From NCBI GenBank assembly GCA_031549535.1, contig JAVBPP010000032.1, forward strand, positions 1-46,020: 46,020 nt of DNA, in the 5' to 3' direction. The translations under genes and the position numbers were made by a program. Below, piece after piece: positions 1 to 9,727 of this stretch. Origin of the DNA: JAVBPP01 sp031549535 (lineage in GTDB: Bacteria > Bacillota > Clostridia > Oscillospirales > Acutalibacteraceae). Below the pieces are notes generated by a model. It was not told the DNA's origin and ran no database searches. It saw only the letters and a program-made list of their open reading frames with translations. Within the stretch, counting starts at the first letter, position 1, and every line of letters begins with the position of its first letter.

Positions 1-120
1 CTTGCCAGAAGATTGGTGAGGGTTTTTGCCGTCAGTCAAGGCGGACGACGCGGCTTTACTGTCGTAAAGCAAGGAGGACAACGCAGGCTGACGGCGAAAA
101 TACCACCAAGATTTGGCAAG
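1..120. repeat. Imperfect palindromic intergenic repeat
   Basis: Bases 1-35 and 88-120 are imperfect inverted arms; their outer ends (CTTGCCA / TGGCAAG) and inner ends (GCCGTCAG / CTGACGGC) match well. Between them lie a perfect hairpin, GCTTTAC-TGTC-GTAAAGC (53-70), and two near-identical 18-base direct copies (38-55 and 70-87). The element ends about 46 bases before topA and may extend beyond the window. No gene is seen in it. It resembles an intergenic repeat family with a second, partly similar copy at the right end of the window; the family assignment is inference. Confidence 0.55.
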
Positions 121-166
121 GTTTCGTTGGTGGACTAATAAGGCACGAAAGGCATGGGTTAAGAGA

Positions 167-2299
167 ATGGCGAATTTAGTGATTGTGGAATCACCCGCGA
201 AGGCGAAAACAATCAAAAAATATCTGGGCAAGGGCTATGAGGTGATTGCGTCCATGGGGCATGTGCGGGATTTGCCCGCCGCCCGGCTGAGCGTGGATGT
301 GAAAAAGGATTTTGAGCCGAAATACGCGGTCATCAAGGGCAAGAGCGATTTGGTGAAAGAGCTGAAAAAGCAGGCGGACGCCAGCGAACGCGTGTACCTC
401 GCGACGGACCCGGACCGCGAGGGAGAGGCCATATCCTGGCATTTGGCGGAGCTGTTTCGTTTAGATTTAAGTGAAAAAAACCGCGTGACATTTAATGAAA
501 TTACAAAATCCGGCGTGGAAAACGGAATGAAAAACCCCCACGCCATTGATATGGAATTGGTCAACGCGCAGCAGGCCAGGCGCATTCTTGACCGCTTGGT
601 CGGTTACCGCCTAAGCCCGTTCGTATCCCAGAAAATCCGCCACGGCCTTTCTGCCGGGCGGGTGCAGTCCGTCGCTGTGCGCCTGATTGTGGACAGGGAA
701 AATGAAATCCGTGCCTTTGTGCCGGAGGAATATTGGTCCATTGAAGCGTTGCTTGTTACTGGCGCGCGCAAGCAGTTTTCCGCCGCCTATTACGGCGACG
801 AGGGCGGCAAGCGCAAGCTGGAAAACCGCGAGCAGGTGGACGAGGTGCTCACAAGGCTGGAGGACGCTGCCTTCACTGTGAAATCCGTGAAAAAAGGGAC
901 ACGCAAAAAGAACCCGTCCCCGCCCTTTATCACCTCCACCTTGCAGCAGGATGCCTCACGCAAGCTCGCCTTTCAGGCGCAGCGCACCATGCGCATTGCG
1001 CAGGAGCTGTATGAGGGCGTGGATGTCAAGGGCATCGGCACTACGGGTCTTATCACTTACATGAGAACGGACTCCCTGCGTATTTCGGACGAGGCGCGTA
1101 CCGCCGGTAACGCCTATATTGAAGCCAATTTCGGCAAGGAATATCTGCCCGATAAGCCCCATGTCTACAAGACCCGCTCCAACGTGCAGGACGGGCACGA
1201 GGCCATTCGCCCCTCCATGCCCGAGCTTGCCCCGGAACAGGTGAAGGAGAGCTTGAGCCCGGAGCAGTTTAAGCTCTATCAATTGATTTGGAAGCGCTTT
1301 ATGGCCAGCCTCATGGCCAGCTGTGTGCAGAACACCATAAAGGCCGAAATTGCCGCCGCAAACGAAGGGGACAGCGCAAACGGGCGGTTCAGCCTGTTTA
1401 CTGCGGCGGGCTATTCCATTAAATTTAACGGTTTCACCGTGCTCTATGAGCTGCCCGAGGAGGAGGACGCCGAGAAGGGCGGCATGCTCCCGGAGTTTGC
1501 CGCAAACGATGTGCTGAAAAAGAAGGAACTGAAGCCGAACCAGCATTTTACCCAGCCGCCCCCGCGCTATACGGAGGCCTCGCTCATCAAGGAGCTGGAG
1601 GAAAACGGCATCGGCCGCCCGAGCACCTACGCCACAATTATGACGACGATTATCAAGCGCGAATACGTCAAGCGCGAGGCAAAGCAGCTCAGCCCAACGG
1701 AGCTGGGTGAGGCGACAACCACCCTGCTGAAGGATCGTTTTCCGCGCATTGTCAACGCCAAGTTTACCGCGCAGATGGAGGACAACCTTGACAGGGTTGC
1801 GGACGGCAAGCTCAATTATGTGGGCATGCTGCATGAATTTTATGATGAATTTGAACAAACGCTCAACAAGGCCAAGGAGGAAATGAAGGATGTCAAAATC
1901 CAGCTGCAGGAAGATGTAACGGATATCCCCTGTGAAAAATGCGGGAAAATGATGGTTGTCAAATCCGGCCGCTTCGGCAAATTCCTGGCCTGCCCGGGTT
2001 ATCCGGATTGCAAAAACACCAAACCCCTGGTGGAGGAAACCGGCGCACTTTGCCCCAACTGCGGCAAACGTGTGATTCAAAAAAAATCCAAGCGCGGATT
2101 TCCATTCTATGGCTGTGAAGGTTACCCGGATTGCCAGTTTGTCACCTGGGGCAAGCCCGTGGGTGAGGATTGCCCGCAGTGCGGCAAGGCGCTGTTCTCG
2201 AAAAAAGGCGGACTTGCGGTCTGCTTAAAGGAAGGCTGCGGCTTTGAAAAGCAGATGCCGCGCAAAAAGAAGGGTGAAGCGGATCCCGAACAGGAGTGA
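167..2299 (+). CDS. topA: DNA topoisomerase I (type IA)
   Basis: Relaxes negatively supercoiled DNA by a transient 5'-phosphotyrosyl break in one strand. The 710-residue product opens with the TOPRIM signature VIVESPAKAKTI and carries the acidic metal cluster DPDRE (D81, D83, E85). The catalytic tyrosine is Y298 in GLITYMRTDS. Three C-terminal four-cysteine zinc ribbons start near C589, C629 and C669. An in-frame TTG 18 codons upstream exists, but ATG 167 is chosen because MANLVIVESPAKAK is the usual family N-terminus. The length is normal and nothing looks broken. It is followed after 5 bases by a GNAT gene and then trmFO; topA-trmFO is a common Firmicute neighbourhood. The Shine-Dalgarno sequence is weak. 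Confidence 0.97.
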   Translation: MANLVIVESPAKAKTIKKYLGKGYEVIASMGHVRDLPAARLSVDVKKDFEPKYAVIKGKSDLVKELKKQADASERVYLATDPDREGEAISWHLAELFRLDLSEKNRVTFNEITKSGVENGMKNPHAIDMELVNAQQARRILDRLVGYRLSPFVSQKIRHGLSAGRVQSVAVRLIVDRENEIRAFVPEEYWSIEALLVTGARKQFSAAYYGDEGGKRKLENREQVDEVLTRLEDAAFTVKSVKKGTRKKNPSPPFITSTLQQDASRKLAFQAQRTMRIAQELYEGVDVKGIGTTGLITYMRTDSLRISDEARTAGNAYIEANFGKEYLPDKPHVYKTRSNVQDGHEAIRPSMPELAPEQVKESLSPEQFKLYQLIWKRFMASLMASCVQNTIKAEIAAANEGDSANGRFSLFTAAGYSIKFNGFTVLYELPEEEDAEKGGMLPEFAANDVLKKKELKPNQHFTQPPPRYTEASLIKELEENGIGRPSTYATIMTTIIKREYVKREAKQLSPTELGEATTTLLKDRFPRIVNAKFTAQMEDNLDRVADGKLNYVGMLHEFYDEFEQTLNKAKEEMKDVKIQLQEDVTDIPCEKCGKMMVVKSGRFGKFLACPGYPDCKNTKPLVEETGALCPNCGKRVIQKKSKRGFPFYGCEGYPDCQFVTWGKPVGEDCPQCGKALFSKKGGLAVCLKEGCGFEKQMPRKKKGEADPEQE

Positions 2300-2304
2300 G
2301 TGAA

Positions 2305-3102
2305 ATGAAACCGGTACAAAAAGAAACGTTGCTGCCAAGGCTGGAGGAAAACCGTTCCCTCTATTGTGCGGAACTGGAGGCGCTGCAGATATATGAAAAG
2401 GATTGCACGTTTTATGCGAATGAGGCGGAACAATGCTTTGCCATTGTGCAGCAATATCCAGCTAGCCCGGAAACGCCGTCCTTGACGTTTTGCGGGTTTG
2501 AGGATGGGTTCCTTCAAGAAGTGCTGGCAAGCGTAAAGGGGTTGCGCGGTACCGTGTCTGTCTCGGTACTCACGCTGTCGGACGAAACACAGATTTCGAT
2601 ATCGAAGACAAAGCTGACCCGAAAGCTAAAAGGCAGGGGAAAATTGCAGTTGTTTGGGAGAACGGAACCCCCCGGCACGGTGTGTGAGAAAAATCCGCAT
2701 ATCCGGGCATTGCAAAAACCGGATCGGATGTTTACGGAAGAGTTTCCCGACCACAAGAACCCGAACACGCTCCCGTTGCAGGCGGCATTTCAACTGTTTG
2801 TGGAGGAATCCGGCGGGGAGATTTTTGCCTATTTTGACACGGAGGATCAGATGGCAGGTTATGTTTCCTGCAGACCCATGTATGAGAATGTTTGGGATGT
2901 TGTGTACATCTATGTTCGCCCGGAGAAGCGGGGACAGGGGATTGGAACACAGCTTGCCGTGGCATATTTGCAGGAGCTGCTCGCAAAAGGAAGGATTCCG
3001 ATTTACAGCGGCGTTTCTAATCCGGCATCGGCAAAGGCGGCGATAAATGCCGGGTTTATGCTGTGTGGGTGGAGACATTGTTATGAGCTGGCGCTGAAAT
3101 AA
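2305..3102 (+). CDS. GNAT-family N-acetyltransferase
   Basis: A 265-residue protein whose C-terminal third is a GNAT fold. The acetyl-CoA pyrophosphate loop RPEKRGQGIGTQLA (about residues 205-218) matches the R/Q-x-x-G-x-G/A motif A, preceded by the strand DVVYIYV and followed by a typical NPASAKAAINAGF segment. The N-terminal ~130 residues are unrecognised and could be a substrate-recognition or second degenerate GNAT domain. The substrate cannot be told. A GTG overlapping the topA stop codon is possible, but ATG 2305 has GGAG at a proper distance, whereas the GTG does not. Insertion between topA and trmFO suggests cotranscription with them. Confidence 0.85.
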   Translation: MKPVQKETLLPRLEENRSLYCAELEALQIYEKDCTFYANEAEQCFAIVQQYPASPETPSLTFCGFEDGFLQEVLASVKGLRGTVSVSVLTLSDETQISISKTKLTRKLKGRGKLQLFGRTEPPGTVCEKNPHIRALQKPDRMFTEEFPDHKNPNTLPLQAAFQLFVEESGGEIFAYFDTEDQMAGYVSCRPMYENVWDVVYIYVRPEKRGQGIGTQLAVAYLQELLAKGRIPIYSGVSNPASAKAAINAGFMLCGWRHCYELALK

Positions 3103-3121
3103 AAAGCCGGGGGGTAATGGA

Positions 3122-4426
3122 GTGAATGCCGAGGTCATAGTAATCGGCGGGGGTTTTGCGGGCTGTGAGGCCGCCTGGCAGCTTGCGCAAGCAGGAATCC
3201 CGGTGCGATTATACGAAATGAAGCCGCAAAAGCGTTCCCCCGCGCACCATATGGATACTCTGGCGGAGCCGGTATGCTCCAACTCCTTCAAGGCGCTGCG
3301 CGTTTCCAGCGCTTCGGGGTTGTTAAAGGCGGAAATGGGATTGCTCGGTTCCCTGTGTGTTGCCTGCGCCAAGCAGGTGAGTGTTCCGGCTGGCGGTGCG
3401 CTGGCTGTGGATAGGGAGGCCTTTTCCGCTCTGGTGACACAGCGCATTACGGACGAGCCGCTCATCACGCTGGAGCACAGGGAAATTACGGAAATTCCGC
3501 GCGAGGGCATTGTGATAGTTGCCGCGGGGCCGCTCGCGTCCGAGGGGCTTTCGCAGGATATCCAGAGCTTGACAGGCGGAGCCTTGCGTTTTTATGACGC
3601 GGCAGCGCCCATCGTCACGGCTGAGAGCGTGGATGAGCAGCACAGCTTTCGCCAATCTCGCTATGACCGGGGCGGGGCGGAGGATTACATCAATTGCCCG
3701 CTGGATAAAGCGGAGTATGAGGCCTTTCACGCCGCGCTGCTCACGGCGGAACGTGCACAGCTGCATAGCTTTGACAGGCGCAAGGAATACTATGAGGGCT
3801 GCATGCCCGTTGAGGTGCTCGCCTCGCGCGGGCAGGATACCCTGCGCTTCGGCCCGATGAAGCCCATCGGCCTGTGTGACCCGCGTACAGGCCACCGCCC
3901 CTGGGCAGCTCTGCAGCTGCGCAGGGAGAACGCCGCCGGAACGCTGTATAATTTAGTCGGCTTTCAAACAAACCTAAAATTTGCGGAGCAAAAACGCGTG
4001 TTTGCGCTCATCCCCGCGCTGCGCGAGGCGGAATATATGCGCTACGGCGTGATGCACCGCAACAGCTATATCGATTCCCCGCGCTGCCTAACATCCGCCT
4101 TTGCCCACCGTGCACAGCCGATGCGTTTTTTTGCGGGGCAGCTCACGGGCGTGGAGGGTTATATGGAGTCGGCCATGTCCGGCATCCTCGCCGGCAGAAA
4201 CGCGGTGCGGCTGATTCAAGGAAAGGAACCCTTTGTGCCGCCGGAGGAGACCATCTGCGGTGCGCTTGCCCGCTATATCAGCGACGGGAGCGTAAGCGAT
4301 TTTCAGCCCATGGGTGCCAATTTTGGAATATTGCCCGCCCTGCCGGAAAAAATCCGCGCGAAGCAGGAGCGCTACGAGCTTCTTGCGCAGCGTTCCCTTG
4401 CATTATTGCGCGCAGCCTTGTTATAA
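3122..4426 (+). CDS. trmFO: tRNA (uracil-54-C5)-methyltransferase, folate/FAD dependent
   Basis: Makes ribothymidine at position 54 of the tRNA T-loop using methylenetetrahydrofolate and reduced FAD. The 434-residue protein begins with the dinucleotide-binding motif VIVIGGGFAGCEAA. It also has the family's two functional cysteines, in VCSNSF (C52) and EGCMPVE (C227), and a GidA-like C-terminal FAD region (GQLTGVEGYMESAMSGILAG). The start is GTG 3122 behind a G-rich stretch; no better ATG fits the conserved N-terminus. It lies 19 bases after the GNAT gene. It is distinguished from MnmG by its shorter length and the cysteine motifs. Confidence 0.96.
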   Translation: MNAEVIVIGGGFAGCEAAWQLAQAGIPVRLYEMKPQKRSPAHHMDTLAEPVCSNSFKALRVSSASGLLKAEMGLLGSLCVACAKQVSVPAGGALAVDREAFSALVTQRITDEPLITLEHREITEIPREGIVIVAAGPLASEGLSQDIQSLTGGALRFYDAAAPIVTAESVDEQHSFRQSRYDRGGAEDYINCPLDKAEYEAFHAALLTAERAQLHSFDRRKEYYEGCMPVEVLASRGQDTLRFGPMKPIGLCDPRTGHRPWAALQLRRENAAGTLYNLVGFQTNLKFAEQKRVFALIPALREAEYMRYGVMHRNSYIDSPRCLTSAFAHRAQPMRFFAGQLTGVEGYMESAMSGILAGRNAVRLIQGKEPFVPPEETICGALARYISDGSVSDFQPMGANFGILPALPEKIRAKQERYELLAQRSLALLRAALL

Positions 4427-4464
4427 TAATACCAAATAAACACGAAGAAAGGTATGATCCTGTT

Positions 4465-5163
4465 ATGAGCGGGCCAGTGTATACGGAGATTCTGCCGATA
4501 GAGGCGCTGGAGCAGGCGATTGACTATTGCTTTGGGCAAAAGGAACTGTTGCGCCGCGCCCTGTCGCACTCTTCCTATGTCAACGAACGGCAGGATACCC
4601 AAGGCAGCAACGAGCGTCTGGAATTTTTGGGCGACTCCGTCTTGGGCTTCATTTCCGCGGAATACTATTACAAAAATCACAAAAATCTGCCGGAGGGTGA
4701 GCTGACCAAGCTGCGGGCATCGGCGGTTTGCGAATCCTCACTGTTTCAATATGCCAAGGAGCTGCGCCTGGGCGAATTTCTGCTTTTGGGCAAGGGTGAG
4801 GATGTCACAGGGGGCAGGCAGCGCCCCTCTATTTTGGCGGATGCGTTTGAAGCGCTGATTGCGGCGGTCTATTTGGACGGCGGCATGCAGGCGGCGCAGA
4901 AATTTGTGCTGCGCTTCTTAACGCGGGAGCATGAGAGCCAATCGTTTGAGGACTATAAAACCATATTGCAGGAGGTTATTCAGCGCAATCCGGAAGAAAG
5001 CCTGGAGTATGTGTTAGCCGGGGAATTTGGCCCTGCGCATGACAGGCGTTTTGCGGTGGAACTCCACTTGAACAGCAATTGCATCGGCCGCGGCGAGGGT
5101 AAAAGCAAAAAGGCTGCCGAGCAGGCGGCTGCCAAAGAGGCACTCGCGCTCATGGGTTTATGA
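4465..5163 (+). CDS. rnc: Ribonuclease III
   Basis: Double-strand-specific endoribonuclease for rRNA precursor processing and RNA turnover. The 232-residue protein has the signature NERLEFLGDSVL (about residues 48-59) with its metal-binding Glu and Asp, and a second conserved acidic segment in the ADAFEALIAAVYLD helix. A C-terminal double-stranded-RNA-binding domain ends in GKSKKAAEQAAAKEAL. The start ATG 4465 follows AAGAAAGG. The stop overlaps the next start by four bases (ATGA). Linkage to smc one gene downstream is typical of Firmicutes. Confidence 0.97.
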   Translation: MSGPVYTEILPIEALEQAIDYCFGQKELLRRALSHSSYVNERQDTQGSNERLEFLGDSVLGFISAEYYYKNHKNLPEGELTKLRASAVCESSLFQYAKELRLGEFLLLGKGEDVTGGRQRPSILADAFEALIAAVYLDGGMQAAQKFVLRFLTREHESQSFEDYKTILQEVIQRNPEESLEYVLAGEFGPAHDRRFAVELHLNSNCIGRGEGKSKKAAEQAAAKEALALMGL

Positions 5164-6164
5164 TTGTTGCGCTGTTTGTGCCCCATGCGGGCTGCCCTCA
5201 GCAATGCGTGTTCTGCAACCAGAGCAGCATCAGCGGCGAACTGCGGCGCCTGACGGCGCAGGATGTGCACGATGCCGTGAACAAGGCACTGCAAGCGAAC
5301 CCTGCCACTGCCGCCGAAGGCGAAATTGCCTTTTTCGGCGGCAGTTTTACGGCAATTGACCCGTCCTACCGGCGGGAGCTTCTGGAGGCTGCCCACGGCT
5401 ACATAAAACACGGCGCTTTCGCCGGGATACGCATTTCCACCCGCCCGGACGCCATAGACGGGCAGCGCTGCGCGGAGTTGGCGCAATACGGAGTGACGAC
5501 GGTGGAGCTGGGGGCGCAGAGCATGGACGAGCGCGTGCTTGCCTCCTGCCGCCGGGGGCACAGCGCTGCGGATGTGGAACAGGCGAGCCATATGCTCAAA
5601 CAACACGGCTTTGCGCTGGGGCTGCAGATGATGACGGGGCTGCCGGGCTCGGGGGACGGGGATGCCCTGGAAACCGCGCGGCGGCTGATTCGCCTAAAGC
5701 CGGATATGGTGCGTATTTACCCAACGCTTGTGCTGAAAGGCACCCCCCTTGCCGCCCTGTATGAGAGCGGCTCGTATCAGCCGCAGGGCTTGGATGAAGC
5801 CGTCGCCCTGTGCGCGCGTTTGCTGGAACTGTTCCGGCTTGCAGCTATCCCGGTCATTCGCCTGGGCCTGCATGCGGGGGAGGAACTGCGGCGGGGCTAT
5901 CTGGCCGGGCCGTGGCACCCCGCCTTTCGTGAGCTGTGCGAGAGCAGGCTCTACCTGCGGCAGGCGCGGGAACTGCTGCAAACACAATGCGCCGGGGGAG
6001 GGGAGGCAACGCTTTTGGTCTCTCCGCAGGCGATTTCCAAAATGACGGGGCAAAAAAGAGAAAACCTGCAGGTGCTGGGGCGGGAGGGCTACACAGTGCG
6101 CGTGCGAGCGGATGCAGCACTGCAAGATTATGAGATAAGGCTGGAAGATAACACATGGTATTGA
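5160..6164 (+). CDS. Elp3-like radical SAM protein
   Basis: A 334-residue radical S-adenosylmethionine protein. C12-x3-C16-x2-C19 in GCPQQCVFC is the [4Fe-4S] cluster motif; FFGGSFTAID and STRPDAID are characteristic of the Elp3/COG1243-like branch. There is no C-terminal acetyltransferase domain, unlike true Elp3. Genes of this type sit between rnc and smc in many Clostridia, and their substrate is unknown to me. It overlaps rnc by four bases and smc by ten, so translation is very probably coupled. Loose annotation as coproporphyrinogen oxidase (HemN) would be wrong: it lacks the HemN C-terminal region. Confidence 0.88.
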   Translation: MIVALFVPHAGCPQQCVFCNQSSISGELRRLTAQDVHDAVNKALQANPATAAEGEIAFFGGSFTAIDPSYRRELLEAAHGYIKHGAFAGIRISTRPDAIDGQRCAELAQYGVTTVELGAQSMDERVLASCRRGHSAADVEQASHMLKQHGFALGLQMMTGLPGSGDGDALETARRLIRLKPDMVRIYPTLVLKGTPLAALYESGSYQPQGLDEAVALCARLLELFRLAAIPVIRLGLHAGEELRRGYLAGPWHPAFRELCESRLYLRQARELLQTQCAGGGEATLLVSPQAISKMTGQKRENLQVLGREGYTVRVRADAALQDYEIRLEDNTWY

Positions 6165-9100
6165 AGTCACTGGAAATGCAGGGGTTCAAATCCTTCCCGG
6201 ATAAAACGGTGGTGGAGTTTGATAAGGGTATGACAGCCGTTATCGGCCCCAACGGCTCGGGAAAAAGCAATATTTCCGACGCCGTGCGCTGGGTGCTGGG
6301 GGAGCAGTCCACTAAGAGCCTGCGCGGCGCAAAGATGGAGGATGTAATCTTCAGCGGCACAGGTGTGCGCAAGGCGCAGGGCTTTGCCGAGGTTACGCTG
6401 CGGCTGGATAACAGCGACCGCTCCATGAAAAACAGCGATACGGACATCGTGAGCGTGACGCGTAAGTATTACCGCTCCGGTGAGAGTGAATATATGCTCA
6501 ACGGCGAGCTGGTGCGCCTGCGGGATATCCATGAGCTGTTTATGGATACGGGTCTGGGGCGAGACGGCTATTCCATCGTCAGCCAGGGGCGGGTTGCAGA
6601 TTTGGTCTCCTCCCGTTCCGCCCAGCGGCGCGATATGCTGGAGGAGGCGGCGGGCATTTCCCACTTCCGCTACCGCCGCACGGACGCCAACCGCCGCCTG
6701 GATCAGACGGAGGAAAACCTCGTGCGCCTGCGCGACATACTTGCGGAGCTGGAGGGGCGCGTGGAGCCCCTGCGGATTCAGAGCGAAAAGGCGCAGAAAT
6801 ACCTGAGCTTTGCCAACGAAAAGCGGGAAGTGGAAATCGGCCTGTATCTGCATACCATTGAACAGTCCAAAACCCAGCTGAAGGAGCATGAGCATAAGCT
6901 GCACCTGGCTTCCTTGCAACACGGTGAGCTGCAGAGCGAGTTGGAGCGCCTGGCCGAGCAGATTGAGGCCTCCCACGCCGCCGGCCAGGAGCTGACGCTG
7001 GAAATTGAACGCGTGCGGCAGGGAGCCATGGATTTTGAGGAGCGGGCTACGCAGTTGGATAGTCAAATTTCCATCGAAGAAAACAGCATTGCCCACGAGA
7101 ATGAAACCATTGACCGCTTACGAAAAGACAGTCAGGCGGCCGCGGGCACCAAATCTCACTTAGATGATCAAATTGCGGGGGCACAGGGTGAGATTGACCG
7201 CATTGCCGCCGAGGTTGCGGATTTAGAAGGACTACTTACGGTTTTAGCGCAGGAAGAGCAGCGGCTGCGCGGGGAGCAGGCAGGGATGCTGCAGCAGGCA
7301 CAGGAACTCTCCGGGCGGCGGGCGGAAATTGCCTCCGCCTTGGCGGAGGAGCGCATTGCCCAATCCACCGCAGCGTCCTCCGCTGCGGAGCTGCAGGCGC
7401 GGCTGGATGCAATTGAACAGTCCGCTGCCCAGCGGGTGGAGCTTGCCGATAAACTGCAGGGGCAGCATGCCGAGCGCACACAGCAGTTTGCTCAGTTGCA
7501 GGACGCTGTGAAAGAAATGGAAAACGCCATCTCCGGCTATCGCATGCTGGCGCAGACGCGCCGCGATAAGGCGGAAAAACAAAGGAAACAGGCGGAAGCC
7601 CTTGCTATGGAAATTCAGCATAAAAACGCGCGGGCGAAAATGCTGGATGATTTAGAAAAAAACATGGAGGGCTATTCCGGCAGCGTCCGCGCCGTGATGC
7701 GTGAGGCAAAGCGCGGCATGCTGCGCGGCATGCATAAACCGCTTTCCCAGCTCATCACCGTTGCGGATGAGTATGCCGTGGCGATTGAAACGGCGCTTGG
7801 CGCGGCGATTCAATATGTTGTGACGGATACGGAAAACGATGCCAAGCGAGCCATTGAATTTCTCAAGCAGAGTAACGCGGGGCGCGCCACCTTTTTGCCC
7901 TTGAGCGCCATTCGCCCGGTGACGTTTACAGAAAAGGGAGTGTCCTCCTGCCCGGGCTATGTCGGCATGGCGGATTCCCTTGTCTCGGCGGATGCGCAGT
8001 ACAGCGCGGTTCTCTGTGCGCAGCTGGCGCGCACGGCGGTGTTTGATTCCACAGACCGCGCCATTGCGGCAGCTCGGCAGTTTCAAAACCGTTTTCGCAT
8101 TGTAACGCTGGATGGGCAGGTGCTCAATGTCGGCGGCTCCATGACCGGCGGCTCCCAAACGCGCAATGCGGGGATTTTAAGCCGTGCCAATGAAATCGAG
8201 GCCCTGCGTGCCGAAATCGCGCAGCTGGAGGCGGCGCTTGGGGAGCAACAGAATCTCGTGAAAAACACGGGTGCAGAGGCAGCGGCGGCAGCGGCGGAGC
8301 TGGATAACCACCTTGCTGCGCTGAATACCGCGCAGGAGGATTGCATCCGCAAGGAGAGCGAGCTGCAGCTGGTGACGGATCGCCTGGAAATGGCACAGCG
8401 TGCCCTGCAGGATTATGAGCAGGAGAAGCGTGTGCTGCAGGAGCGCCTGAACGGCCTTGCGTCAGACACGCAGGCGTTCGAGGTGCAGGTCGCCCTGCTG
8501 CAGGAGCGTCTGCAGGCGCAGGACACGCGGCTTACCCAGGCGGAACAGGAGCGGGGCGCAGTCGCCGCAGCCATTGAGGCGAACGGTGCACAAGCGGCGG
8601 AGCACCGCCTTGCCATCCTTGCCCTGCAAAAAGATAGCCAGGCAAAAAAAGAGACCATCGAAACGCTGGAACGCCGCAAGAGCGCCCACGGCGGGAGGAT
8701 GGAAGAGTTAGATACGGAGATTCAAGGCATCCTGCAGCGCAGCGCGGAGCGCAGGGAACAGATTGCGCTGCTGCGCGGGCAGGCGCAGGAGCTGCGCAAA
8801 AGCGGCTCACGCACCAAGGATGAGGTTGCGCTTTTGGTGGAAAAACGCAATGCCATTGATGCCAACGGCACGCTGCTGCGCAAGCAGGAGCGCGAGAAAA
8901 CCGAGGCGCGCGAAGGTTTGGGCGGGGAACTGGCTCGCCTGGAGGAACGGCGCAGCGCGGCCAATACCGCCATGGAAGATGCGCTGAACAAGCTGTTTGA
9001 GGAATACCAGCTCACCCAGCGCGAGGCCATTGCGCTGGAGATTGATTTGGGTGATATCGCGAAGGCGCAAAAACGCCTGCATGAGCTGAAAGCGAAAATC

Positions 9101-9727
9101 CGCGCCCTGGGGACGGTAAATGTCAGCGCGGTGGAGGAGTACCGGGAGGTCTCCGAACGCTATGAATTTATGAAGCTGCAGATTGAGGACATTGAAAAGA
9201 CCCGCCTGGAGCTGCTGCGCATGATTCAGGATTTGACAGAGAAAATGGCGGAGCGTTTCAGCGAGCAATTTGAAAAAATCAACCGCTGTTTCACCGAAAC
9301 CTTTCAGCACCTGTTTGACGGCGGCAAGGCAGAGCTGCTGTTGGAAAACCCCCTGGATATGCTGGAGAGCGCCATTGATATTAAGGTGCAGCCCCCCGGC
9401 AAAAATGTGCAGAACATAGATTTGCTTTCCGGCGGGGAGAAGGGGCTTGCAGCCATTGCGCTGCTGTTTGCCATCCTCAAAATCACACCGGCACCGTTTT
9501 GCATTTTTGACGAGGTGGAGGCCGCGTTGGACGATGTCAACGTGTCACGCTATGCGCAGTATGTCCGCCATATGACGGCGAACACCCAATTTATCCTCAT
9601 CACCCACCGCCGCGGTACCATGGAGGCCTCGGATGTGCTCTACGGTGTCACGATGCAGGAGGAGGGCGTCTCTAAAATGTTACAGCTGAAAACGACAGAA
9701 ATGGCCAAGGAACTGGGACTTGCCTGA
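6155..9727 (+). CDS. smc: Chromosome segregation/condensation protein SMC
   Basis: ATP-driven DNA-organising protein that works with ScpA and ScpB. The 1190-residue protein has the N-terminal Walker A GPNGSGKS (residues 31-38) and the QGRVADLVSSRSAQRR region. Two long coiled-coil arms run through about 170-500 and 670-1030 and flank the hinge (about 515-650, with GAAIQYVVTD and GGSMTGGS). The C-terminal ABC signature LSGGEKGLAAIAL (about 1090) and Walker B FCIFDEVEAALDD complete the split ATPase head. The start overlaps the preceding gene by ten bases. The ftsY gene that often follows smc is absent. Confidence 0.97.
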   Translation: MVLKSLEMQGFKSFPDKTVVEFDKGMTAVIGPNGSGKSNISDAVRWVLGEQSTKSLRGAKMEDVIFSGTGVRKAQGFAEVTLRLDNSDRSMKNSDTDIVSVTRKYYRSGESEYMLNGELVRLRDIHELFMDTGLGRDGYSIVSQGRVADLVSSRSAQRRDMLEEAAGISHFRYRRTDANRRLDQTEENLVRLRDILAELEGRVEPLRIQSEKAQKYLSFANEKREVEIGLYLHTIEQSKTQLKEHEHKLHLASLQHGELQSELERLAEQIEASHAAGQELTLEIERVRQGAMDFEERATQLDSQISIEENSIAHENETIDRLRKDSQAAAGTKSHLDDQIAGAQGEIDRIAAEVADLEGLLTVLAQEEQRLRGEQAGMLQQAQELSGRRAEIASALAEERIAQSTAASSAAELQARLDAIEQSAAQRVELADKLQGQHAERTQQFAQLQDAVKEMENAISGYRMLAQTRRDKAEKQRKQAEALAMEIQHKNARAKMLDDLEKNMEGYSGSVRAVMREAKRGMLRGMHKPLSQLITVADEYAVAIETALGAAIQYVVTDTENDAKRAIEFLKQSNAGRATFLPLSAIRPVTFTEKGVSSCPGYVGMADSLVSADAQYSAVLCAQLARTAVFDSTDRAIAAARQFQNRFRIVTLDGQVLNVGGSMTGGSQTRNAGILSRANEIEALRAEIAQLEAALGEQQNLVKNTGAEAAAAAAELDNHLAALNTAQEDCIRKESELQLVTDRLEMAQRALQDYEQEKRVLQERLNGLASDTQAFEVQVALLQERLQAQDTRLTQAEQERGAVAAAIEANGAQAAEHRLAILALQKDSQAKKETIETLERRKSAHGGRMEELDTEIQGILQRSAERREQIALLRGQAQELRKSGSRTKDEVALLVEKRNAIDANGTLLRKQEREKTEAREGLGGELARLEERRSAANTAMEDALNKLFEEYQLTQREAIALEIDLGDIAKAQKRLHELKAKIRALGTVNVSAVEEYREVSERYEFMKLQIEDIEKTRLELLRMIQDLTEKMAERFSEQFEKINRCFTETFQHLFDGGKAELLLENPLDMLESAIDIKVQPPGKNVQNIDLLSGGEKGLAAIALLFAILKITPAPFCIFDEVEAALDDVNVSRYAQYVRHMTANTQFILITHRRGTMEASDVLYGVTMQEEGVSKMLQLKTTEMAKELGLA

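Noticed and set aside
1..166. C-terminal end of an upstream gene such as dprA
   Set aside because: The open stretch in frame 1 has no recognisable end motif, and the bases are explained by inverted and direct repeats.
956..2080. Long minus-strand open frame opposite topA
   Set aside because: Antisense shadow of topA, whose motifs and zinc ribbons are complete.
5160..6164. Coproporphyrinogen III oxidase (HemN) identity
   Set aside because: Only the radical SAM cluster motif is shared; segments and length fit the Elp3-like family found between rnc and smc.
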